Origin: an uncultured Eubacteriales bacterium
Lineage (GTDB): Bacteria > Bacillota > Clostridia > Oscillospirales > Oscillospiraceae
DNA length: 29,175 nt
Direction: 5' to 3'
Assembly: GCA_900556935.1 (NCBI GenBank)
Contig: USQL01000016.1
Coordinates: 1-29,175 of the forward strand
Positions 23,674 to 29,175 of the stretch are shown piece after piece. The position numbers and the translations under genes were made by a program. The notes under the pieces were generated by a model that worked only from the letters and a program-made list of their open reading frames with translations, searched no databases and was not told where the DNA came from. Position 1 is the stretch's first letter. Each line of letters starts with the position of its first letter.

Positions 23674-23734
23674 ATAGACACAAGGAAGGGAAGACCTTCA
23701 AGGAGAAAAAATAACAAAAACAGGAGGAAAAAAT

Positions 23735-25123
23735 ATGAAAAAGATGATATCTCTGGCGCTGGCGCTGGTTCTGTGCCTGTCCGTCTTTGCGGGCTGCGGT
23801 GCAAAAACGGAAACTCCCGCCGCGACCACCGCCGCCGCTGCTGCCACCACCGGCGAGAACAAGCCCGCCGAGACCGAGGCGCAGGAGCTGGAAGGCGAGA
23901 TTACGTTCTGGCATTCCTTTACGCAGGGCCCGCGGCTGGAAAAGATTCAGGCTGCAGCAGACGCATTTATGGAGCTGCATCCGAAAGTAAAGATTAATAT
24001 TGAGACATTCTCTTGGGCGGACTTTTACACCAAGTGGACGACGGGCCTTGCATCCGGAAATGTGCCGGATATCAGCAGTACTGTTGCTTCTCAGCTGGTT
24101 GAGATGATTGACGCGGATGCGGTCATGCCGGTTGATAACCTGATTGACAGCATTGGCCGAGACAGATTCCTTCCCAATGCGCTGCGGGAAATGACGGCCT
24201 CTGACGGAAACTGCTACGGTGTTCCTCTTTACATGAATACGGAAGCAATGTGGTATCGCAAGGATTTGCTGGAAAAATACAACCTGGATGTTCCCACAAC
24301 CTGGGAAGAGATGTATCAGGCGGCAAAGACGATTACCGAGGGCGAAAACGGTGAAGCATATGGTGCGGCAATGCCCATGGGCACTAACGACATGCTTGCG
24401 ACCCGCTGGCTGCATCTGTATGTGCGCAGTGCGGGCGAGACGCTGATTACGGAAGACGGAAAGGCAAACCTGACAAGCCCCACCGCTATTGATGGCATCA
24501 ACTATTGGGTGAAGGTCTTTAAAGACTGTTCTCCCGCGGACGCGATGAACTACAATACGCTTGATGAAGCAACGCTGTACTATCAGGGAAAACTCTGCTT
24601 TGACTTTAACACTGGATTCCATATCAGCGGTGTTGCGGCAAATAGACCGGACCTGATGGACCAGATTGACTGTGCACCGATTCCTCGGGTGAATAGTGGT
24701 GATCCAGAGGTTGGCTGTGAGACCAATACCACTCCGCTTGTTATTTGGAAAAACTCGAAGCACCCCGAAATCTGTGAGGAATTTATCAAGTTCTTCTATG
24801 AGGAAGACCGCTATGTTGACTTCCTGCTTTCTGTGCCGGTAGGCATGATGTCCGGCCTGAAGGGTGTTACTGACAGCGCAATTTACCAGGCGGACGAGAC
24901 TGTTCAGAAGTTCCAGCATGCAGACCAGGTTTTGAACCAGATGCTTTCCGGCAGTACCTCTATTGGTATGGAATACGGCCCGAGAGCAGAAGCAGGCTTG
25001 CTGACCTCTCAGCGGGTTATTGAAAAAATGTTCCAGGATATTATCATCAATGGAACGGATGTTGAGACAGCCGCAAAATCTGCTGAGAAGCAGCTGAACG
25101 ATCTATTTGAATCTGTAGGCTAA
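23735..25123 (+). CDS. ABC sugar transporter substrate-binding lipoprotein
   Basis: This 462-residue protein is the extracellular receptor of a carbohydrate ABC importer (solute-binding family 1, MalE/UgpB-like). The lipoprotein signal ends in the lipobox FAGC (Cys21), followed by an Ala/Thr-rich linker (about residues 28-48). The mature domain opens with GEITFWHSFTQGPR, the usual 'ITFWh' start, and continues with VKINIETFSWADFYTKW and a GVPLYMNTEAMWYRKDLLEKY segment typical of the family. CAGGAGG precedes the ATG. The first 150 bases are GC-rich like the surroundings, while the rest is clearly lower. A stable hairpin follows the stop. The sugar specificity cannot be read from sequence. Confidence 0.93.
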   Translation: MKKMISLALALVLCLSVFAGCGAKTETPAATTAAAAATTGENKPAETEAQELEGEITFWHSFTQGPRLEKIQAAADAFMELHPKVKINIETFSWADFYTKWTTGLASGNVPDISSTVASQLVEMIDADAVMPVDNLIDSIGRDRFLPNALREMTASDGNCYGVPLYMNTEAMWYRKDLLEKYNLDVPTTWEEMYQAAKTITEGENGEAYGAAMPMGTNDMLATRWLHLYVRSAGETLITEDGKANLTSPTAIDGINYWVKVFKDCSPADAMNYNTLDEATLYYQGKLCFDFNTGFHISGVAANRPDLMDQIDCAPIPRVNSGDPEVGCETNTTPLVIWKNSKHPEICEEFIKFFYEEDRYVDFLLSVPVGMMSGLKGVTDSAIYQADETVQKFQHADQVLNQMLSGSTSIGMEYGPRAEAGLLTSQRVIEKMFQDIIINGTDVETAAKSAEKQLNDLFESVG

Positions 25124-25137
25124 GCAATGTGATTTGT

Positions 25138-25162
25138 GAATGGCGGGGATTCCCCGCCATTC
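25138..25162 (+). repeat. Intercistronic hairpin after the binding-protein gene
   Basis: GAATGGCGGGG (25138-25148) pairs perfectly with CCCCGCCATTC (25152-25162) around a 3-base loop. No T-run follows, so it should protect the binding-protein mRNA end and not terminate transcription. Confidence 0.6.
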
Positions 25163-25213
25163 CCTTCGAAACCACAGATTCACAGCGTATCTTTCAAACG
25201 AGGGAGGAAAAAC

Positions 25214-26116
25214 ATGGGAAAAACATCGAACCGAATAAAGCGTGTGATGCGTTCCGGCGTGTGGTTTGTGGTTCCGGCAATCCTTGTGATTGGACTGCTG
25301 CTCCTATATCCTGTGGGTTCCAGCATACTTTATAGCTTTACGTCAAAACATCTGATTAAAGCAAACTGGAAGTGGGTTGGCGTAAAGAATTATGTGGCTA
25401 TTTTGTCGGACCCCGATTTCTGGCATTCGTTACTGACCAATACTAAGTGGACGGTTACCTCACTGCTTTGCCAGCTAATTGTAGGCTTCTCTGCTGCGAT
25501 GGCTTTGGAAAGAATTAAAAAGGCAAAGGGATTATACAGAACAATGCTGATTGTGCCTTGGGCATTTCCTTCCATTGTTATCGCATTGTCGTGGAAATGG
25601 ATATTGAACGGAGTGTCCGGCTTCCTGCCGCATTTGCTGGTGAAACTGGGAATCTGTCAAACGCTTCCACAGTTTCTAACCAGTGGAAATTCTGCATTTT
25701 GGACACTTGTATTTATCAATACCTGGTTTGGAGCACCGCTGATCATGGTAAATGTGGTTTCTGCATTGCAGACGGTTCCCAAAGACCAGTACGAGGCGGC
25801 TCAGATTGATGGAGCTTCTTCCTTCCAGTCGTTCCTGAATATTACGGTTCCGCATATCAAAACGGTTGTTGGGTTGCTTGTCGTTCTGCGGACGATATGG
25901 GTATTTAACAGCTTTGATATGATTTACCTGATTACTGGCGGCGGCCCGGGCGGCGCAACTGAGACAGTGCCAATCTATGCCTACAATATTGGCTGGGGCT
26001 TAAAACAGCTGGGGAAATCTTCCGCGGTAACGGTGATTCTTCTTGGATTTTTGCTGATTGTCTGCTCCATGTATTTCAGAATCCTGAATAAATGGGAAAA
26101 GGAGGACAACGGATGA
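25214..26116 (+). CDS. ABC sugar transporter permease, MalF/UgpA type
   Basis: This 300-residue inner-membrane subunit has about six hydrophobic segments (first at residues 15-36). The conserved EAA loop reads YEAAQIDGASSFQSFLNITVP, which docks on the ATPase. The ATG at 25214 is chosen because GGGAGG lies just upstream; an in-frame ATG at 25136 would begin within the intercistronic hairpin and lacks a ribosome binding site. It overlaps the next permease start by four bases (ATGA). No ATP-binding subunit is encoded with it, so a shared MsmX/UgpC-like ATPase from elsewhere is expected. Confidence 0.94.
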   Translation: MGKTSNRIKRVMRSGVWFVVPAILVIGLLLLYPVGSSILYSFTSKHLIKANWKWVGVKNYVAILSDPDFWHSLLTNTKWTVTSLLCQLIVGFSAAMALERIKKAKGLYRTMLIVPWAFPSIVIALSWKWILNGVSGFLPHLLVKLGICQTLPQFLTSGNSAFWTLVFINTWFGAPLIMVNVVSALQTVPKDQYEAAQIDGASSFQSFLNITVPHIKTVVGLLVVLRTIWVFNSFDMIYLITGGGPGGATETVPIYAYNIGWGLKQLGKSSAVTVILLGFLLIVCSMYFRILNKWEKEDNG

Positions 26117-26958
26117 AAAAGGGAAAGCGGCTGAAACGCGGCTGGTTCAGCGGTGCCATCAGCTATATTTATTTGACAATTCTGGCGATTATCGCGGTGT
26201 TTCCGCTACTGTGGATTCTGTCGTCATCCTTAAAAGGCAAAGGAGAGATTGTTTCCAATCCGCTGGCTTTGATTCCACAGACGATTACGTTTGAGAACTA
26301 TAAAACGGTTTTCCTGCAGATGGGTTTCGGAACCAACGTGCTCAACAGTATTCTGGTTGCCGGTGCGACAACTGTAATTGCAATTGTCATTTCCTGCCTG
26401 GGTGCCTACGGTATTGTGCGCTTTATGCCAAAGCTGGGAAATGTGATTACTCGGGTTTTGATTACGACGTATATGTTTCCCGCAATTCTTTTGGCAATCC
26501 CGTATTCTGTGATTATGGGAAAGGCTGGGCTGATGAACAGTCGAATCGGTCTGATTATTGTTTATATGACCTTCTCTGTGCCTTATGCGGTATGGCTGTT
26601 GGTCGGTTTCTTTAAGACTGTCCCAATGGAAATAGAGGAAGCGGCCAGAGTGGATGGCGCTACAAAGATGCAGGCGTTTGTAAAAGTTGTAGTGCCTATA
26701 GTGGCACCGGGAATTGTGGCGGTGGCGATCTACACCTTTATCAATGCCTGGAATGAATTCCTGTATTCTCTGATTTTGATTAACAGCAGCTCGAAAATGA
26801 CGGTTGCTGTTGCTCTGAAATCCCTGGAAGGACAAGAGGTATTGGACTGGGGTGTCATGATGGCGGCTTCTGCTGTGGTGGTAATTCCGTCTGTTGTGTT
26901 CTTTATGCTGATACAAAAGAGAATTGCCGGAGGATTGGCACAGGGATCTATTAAGTAA
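26113..26958 (+). CDS. ABC sugar transporter permease, MalG/UgpE type
   Basis: This 281-residue membrane subunit pairs with the preceding permease. It has a basic N-terminus, six hydrophobic segments and the EAA loop EIEEAARVDGATKMQAFVKVVVP. The start at 26113 overlaps the upstream stop as ATGA, with AAGGAGG 6 bases before it; an ATG seven codons upstream lacks such a site. NAWNEFLYSLILI near the end is the usual C-terminal family motif. It is followed after 58 bases by the oxidoreductase gene. Confidence 0.94.
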   Translation: MKKGKRLKRGWFSGAISYIYLTILAIIAVFPLLWILSSSLKGKGEIVSNPLALIPQTITFENYKTVFLQMGFGTNVLNSILVAGATTVIAIVISCLGAYGIVRFMPKLGNVITRVLITTYMFPAILLAIPYSVIMGKAGLMNSRIGLIIVYMTFSVPYAVWLLVGFFKTVPMEIEEAARVDGATKMQAFVKVVVPIVAPGIVAVAIYTFINAWNEFLYSLILINSSSKMTVAVALKSLEGQEVLDWGVMMAASAVVVIPSVVFFMLIQKRIAGGLAQGSIK

Positions 26959-27016
26959 CAGTAAAAGATAAAAGAATCCTGCGGAATTTTGCAGGGGGAA
27001 TTGAAGGAGTGTTTCT

Positions 27017-28123
27017 ATGAAATCTATTGGTTATGCAATTGTGGGCACGGGGTACTTTGGCGCAGAATTGGGCCGTATTCTTGAAACAATTGAAGGCGCA
27101 AAACTGGTAGCGGTTCTGGACCCGGAAAACGGAGAAACAATTGCAAAAGAATTGAACTGCGATGTGGAGACGGACCTGGATGTGCTGTGCGCAAGACCGG
27201 ATGTTGAAGCCGTTATTGTGGCAACTCCGAATTACCTTCACAAAGAACCTGTGCTGGCTGCGGCACGTCATGGAAAAAATGTATTCTGCGAGAAGCCGAT
27301 TGCATTAAGCTATGCGGACTGCGACGAGATGGTCCGTGCCTGTGAAGAGGCAGGCGTGGTATTTATGGCTGGCCACGTGATGAATTTCTTCAACGGCGTG
27401 CGGCATGCAAAAAAGTTGATTAACGAAGGGAAAATTGGTAAAGTCCTGTATTGCCATTCCGCAAGAAACGGCTGGGAACAGGTTCAGCCGAGTGTGAGCT
27501 GGAAGAAAATCCGGGCAAAATCCGGAGGACACCTGTACCACCACATTCACGAGCTGGACTGCATTCAGTTTATTATGGGCCCGGCTACGGAGGTTACTAT
27601 GACCGGTGGCAATGTTGCCCACAAAGGAGAGCATTTCGGTGATGAGGATGATATGCTCTTCCTGAATCTGCAGTTTGGCAATAATACTTTTGCTGTGGTT
27701 GAATATGGGTCTGCGTTCCGCTGGAGCGAACACTATTTGCTGATTCAGGGCACGGAAGGTGCGATCCGTCTGGACATGAAGGATACGGGCATGACGGTCC
27801 GGACACCCCAGGGTGAGGAACATTATCTCCTGCACAGAACGAAGGAAGAGGACGATGACCGGACGCTGACCTACAATACCAAGATGGAAATGGACGGTGC
27901 GGTACTGTACGGAAAACCGGGGAAAAAGCCTCCGCTGTGGCTCCATGGAATTATGGAAGAAGAAATGAAATTCTTCAACGGCATCATGCATGGTGAGCCG
28001 GTTACGGAGGAATTCAAGAATCTGCTCAACGGCAAGGCGGCGCGGGATGCCATTGCCACCGCGGACGCGGCAACGCTGTCCCTGCGGGAGGACCGGAAGG
28101 TCAAAATCTCCGAAATCAAATAA
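27017..28123 (+). CDS. Gfo/Idh/MocA-family oxidoreductase
   Basis: This 368-residue NAD(P)-dependent dehydrogenase has a Rossmann motif (GTGYFGAELG, residues 10-19), the cofactor-loop signature CEKP (91-94) with Lys93, and a catalytic segment GGHLYHHIHELD (170-181) in which His178 takes the place of the usual catalytic histidine. Relatives oxidise sugars, inositols or glycosides. AAGGAG precedes the ATG. Its place at the end of the ABC importer operon suggests it acts on the imported sugar. Base composition returns to the high GC of the flanks in the last 130 bases of the gene. A strong terminator follows. Confidence 0.93.
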   Translation: MKSIGYAIVGTGYFGAELGRILETIEGAKLVAVLDPENGETIAKELNCDVETDLDVLCARPDVEAVIVATPNYLHKEPVLAAARHGKNVFCEKPIALSYADCDEMVRACEEAGVVFMAGHVMNFFNGVRHAKKLINEGKIGKVLYCHSARNGWEQVQPSVSWKKIRAKSGGHLYHHIHELDCIQFIMGPATEVTMTGGNVAHKGEHFGDEDDMLFLNLQFGNNTFAVVEYGSAFRWSEHYLLIQGTEGAIRLDMKDTGMTVRTPQGEEHYLLHRTKEEDDDRTLTYNTKMEMDGAVLYGKPGKKPPLWLHGIMEEEMKFFNGIMHGEPVTEEFKNLLNGKAARDAIATADAATLSLREDRKVKISEIK

Positions 28124-28151
28124 GCTACCTCTCCTCCTCAAATACAGGCAG

Positions 28152-28188
28152 ACCCGGCGGGAATTCCCGCCGGGTTTGTCGGCTTTTT
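28152..28188 (+). terminator. Terminator of the ABC importer/oxidoreductase operon
   Basis: A 24-base perfect palindrome (28152-28175; arms CCCGGCGGG and CCCGCCGGG around AATT) is followed by TTT and, after eight more bases, by TTTTT (28184-28188). It lies between convergent genes. Confidence 0.7.
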
Positions 28189-28507
28189 ACAGCAGCCCGT
28201 ATTCCATTCCGTAGGGCCAGCCGTTGAGGCCGCCCAGGTCATAGAGGTTTTCGTAGCCACGGTCCATCAGCTGGGCCGCGGCCAGGGCGGAACGGCGACC
28301 GGTGCGGCAATAGATCAAAATAGGGGCATCCTGTTGGGGGAGAAGAGCGGGAAGGTCCGCGTCCTCAATGTCGTCCAGGGGCAAAAGCTTCGCCCCCGCG
28401 GCGTGCTCTACGGCGTATTCATCCTCTGTCCGTACATCCAGCAGTACGGCACCGGGGACGGTATCCAGAATTTTTTTGCCATCTTCAAAGGAAATGGCTC
28501 GTATCAT
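28187..28507 (-). CDS. Single-domain rhodanese-like protein
   Basis: This 106-residue protein is one rhodanese domain. The opening LLDVRTEDEY and the active-site loop CRTGRR (Cys67 to Arg72) are intact, so it can carry a persulfide and act as a sulfurtransferase. The ending GGLNGWPYGM is the usual C-terminal signature. There is no signal peptide, so it is cytosolic. It is a single gene with its own promoter, convergent with the ABC operon. Its partner is unknown. Confidence 0.93.
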   Translation of the reverse strand: MIRAISFEDGKKILDTVPGAVLLDVRTEDEYAVEHAAGAKLLPLDDIEDADLPALLPQQDAPILIYCRTGRRSALAAAQLMDRGYENLYDLGGLNGWPYGMEYGLL

Positions 28508-28536
28508 GTAGGTTCGCTCCGTTTCATTTTTCTTTT

Positions 28537-28565
28537 ATCATACCACACCCCGAAAAGAAATGCAA
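28537..28565 (-). promoter_or_regulatory. Promoter of the rhodanese gene
   Basis: On the minus strand TTGCAT (28565-28560), a 17-base spacer and TATGAT (28542-28537) with a TGG extension, 30 bases before the ATG. Confidence 0.6.
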
Positions 28566-28567
28566 GG

Positions 28568-28604
28568 AACCGGGAGAAGCTGACCGCGCCAGTTTCTCCC
28601 GGTT
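28568..28604 (-). terminator. Terminator-like hairpin after the spore protein gene
   Basis: AACCGGGAGAA (28604-28594 on the minus strand) pairs with 28578-28568, and three further pairs including one wobble extend the stem to 14. The following CCTTGCATTTCTTTT is only partly T-rich. It adjoins the -35 box of the rhodanese promoter. Confidence 0.55.
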
Positions 28605-28673
28605 TCCCGGACATATTTTGGAATTTATTCGGTGAACGGAGCCGTTACCGCTTGAAATCCCGATGCCCCTTGG

Positions 28674-28874
28674 TTACTGCATGCCGCTTTCGTAGGCCTC
28701 GATCATTTTCTTGACCATCTGTCCGCCCACAGAGCCGGCCTCGCGGGAGGTGAGGTCGCCGTTGTAGCCCTGCTTCAGGTTAACGCCCATCTCCTGGGCA
28801 GCCTGCATCTTGAACTTGTCCATCGCCTCCCGGGCCTGAGGAACGTTCAGCTCGTTGGTGTTCTTACTAGACAT
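28674..28874 (-). CDS. Alpha/beta-type small acid-soluble spore protein
   Basis: This 66-residue protein coats and protects DNA in the dormant spore. The two conserved family blocks are present: the GVNL region and LTSREAGSVGGQMVKKMIE near the C-terminus, which holds the DNA-contacting residues. The ATG at 28874 is chosen because AAAGGAG precedes it and the protein then has the family length. At the germination-protease site the expected glutamate (L-E-I-A-S-E or M-E-x-A-x-E) is Gln24 in KMQAAQEMGV. A candidate sigma-G promoter lies at 28922-28950. The gene shows the organism is, or descends from, a spore former. Confidence 0.93.
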   Translation of the reverse strand: MSSKNTNELNVPQAREAMDKFKMQAAQEMGVNLKQGYNGDLTSREAGSVGGQMVKKMIEAYESGMQ

Positions 28875-28921
28875 CGTAAATCTCTCCTTTTCCGTTTCTT
28901 TCGCGGTTTTGTCCGCAGGGA

Positions 28922-28950
28922 TAGGTTGTGCGGAAATGGAGGGATAATGC
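28922..28950 (-). promoter_or_regulatory. Candidate sigma-G promoter of the spore protein gene
   Basis: On the minus strand GCATT (28950-28946), a 17-base spacer and CAACCTA (28928-28922) resemble the forespore consensus GNATR and CATNNTA, with one mismatch in each. It lies about 50 bases upstream of the ATG. Confidence 0.35.
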
Positions 28951-29035
28951 GTGGCTTTTTGCGGAAAAGGTGGGGGAGAATGGAAAAACAGTAGATTTTT
29001 TGAGATGGCCTCCATTGAACGGAAGAGGAGTGATT

Positions 29036-29075
29036 TTTCACACCATGAGGTGAAAGAAAAGTGAATTTTCACTTT
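29036..29075. promoter_or_regulatory. Cluster of GTGAA half-sites, candidate operator
   Basis: TTTCAC (29036-29041) and GTGAAA (29050-29055) form one interrupted palindrome. AAAGTGAA (29058-29065) and TTCACTTT (29068-29075) form a second, tight one. Together they make four half-sites in 40 bases, ending 6 bases before the -35 box of the next gene. Confidence 0.4.
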
Positions 29076-29081
29076 AAGTTA

Positions 29082-29109
29082 TTGAAAAACATGAAAATAT
29101 GAGTATAAT
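29082..29109 (+). promoter_or_regulatory. Promoter of the last, partial gene
   Basis: TTGAAA (29082-29087), a 16-base spacer and a perfect TATAAT (29104-29109), 29 bases before the ATG. Confidence 0.65.
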
Positions 29110-29138
29110 ATAATCAAGCAACAATGGAGGTGCTGTAT

Positions 29139-29175
29139 ATGCAATATGAAAGCGAGCGCATTGAATATAAATCTC
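29139..29175 (+). CDS. Start of a probable AlbA_2/Schlafen-like DNA-binding protein (cut by window end)
   Basis: Only 12 codons are visible (MQYESERIEYKS). This opening matches the first strand of AlbA_2 (Schlafen-like, formerly DUF4062/RecG-like) regulators common in Firmicutes, which typically begin 'YESERIEYKSQ'. GGAGG lies 8 bases upstream and a consensus promoter precedes it. The assignment rests on this short segment alone; the remainder lies outside the window. Confidence 0.5.
   Translation, partial: MQYESERIEYKS

Noticed and set aside
28875..29072. A 66-residue N-terminal extension of the spore protein
   Set aside because: These proteins are about 60-70 residues in total and AAAGGAG lies directly before the ATG at 28874; the extension covers the promoter region.
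1..29175. CRISPR arrays, tRNA or rRNA genes
   Set aside because: No regularly spaced direct repeats and no cloverleaf or rRNA-like conserved stretches were seen in the intergenic regions, all of which are shorter than 300 bases.

Overview
The window looks like chromosome of an endospore-forming, high-GC gut-type Clostridia, most plausibly family Oscillospiraceae. The supports are an alpha/beta-type small acid-soluble spore protein gene near the right end, strong AGGAGG ribosome binding sites, Firmicute-style extended -10 promoters, lipoprotein binding proteins, and a RACo-like/DUF3786 pair typical of anaerobes with corrinoid methyl chemistry. No rRNA, tRNA, CRISPR array, transposase or integrase was seen. 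The species assignment is inference.

Layout, left to right. (1) 33-4585, minus strand: an operon tctC-tctB-tctA-sulfatase, a tripartite tricarboxylate-type importer ending in a cytosolic formylglycine sulfatase. (2) 4678-6821: a LysR regulator divergent from a two-gene short-chain chromate-type (CHR) transporter, with overlapping divergent promoters. (3) 7022-8044: glyceraldehyde-3-phosphate dehydrogenase with a near-consensus promoter and a strong terminator. (4) 8099-10392, minus: feoA-feoB ferrous iron uptake. (5) 10560-13103: a ferredoxin-ASKHA protein (reductive activator of corrinoid proteins type) and a DUF3786 protein. (6) 13319-15640, minus: a stand-alone HMA metallochaperone followed by a Zn/Cd/Pb P1B-ATPase, with an operator-like palindrome at the promoter and a terminator-like hairpin between the genes. 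(7) 15667-17841, minus: a zinc-dependent phospholipase C-like protein and an Atg22/UMF1-like MFS transporter. (8) 18014-19186: an AlaX-type alanyl-tRNA editing protein. (9) 19259-22517: a compact phage-derived cassette (tail-fibre/baseplate protein, beta-rich tail protein, small protein, XkdX-like protein, M15 endolysin) with its own promoter, folded leader and terminator, and no capsid, packaging or integration genes. (10) 22653-28188: an AraC regulator, an ABC sugar importer lacking its own ATPase, and a Gfo/Idh/MocA oxidoreductase. (11) 28187-29175: rhodanese, spore protein, and the start of an AlbA_2/Schlafen-like gene.

Recurring themes. Three transporter operons carry a strong hairpin right after the first gene, whose product (binding protein or metallochaperone) is expected to be needed in excess. 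Two intergenic regions carry members of one palindromic repeat family sharing a 13-base core. One copy lies inside the loop of a transcription terminator; the other offers two alternative, mutually exclusive hairpins. The ABC/oxidoreductase region is visibly lower in GC than its surroundings, with the composition changing inside the first and last genes rather than between genes.

The likeliest unusual units are the self-contained phage tail-lysin cassette with its structured leader, the importer-sulfatase operon, and the corrinoid-activator pair found without a corrinoid protein nearby. Everything was read by eye; no similarity search or folding program was run.
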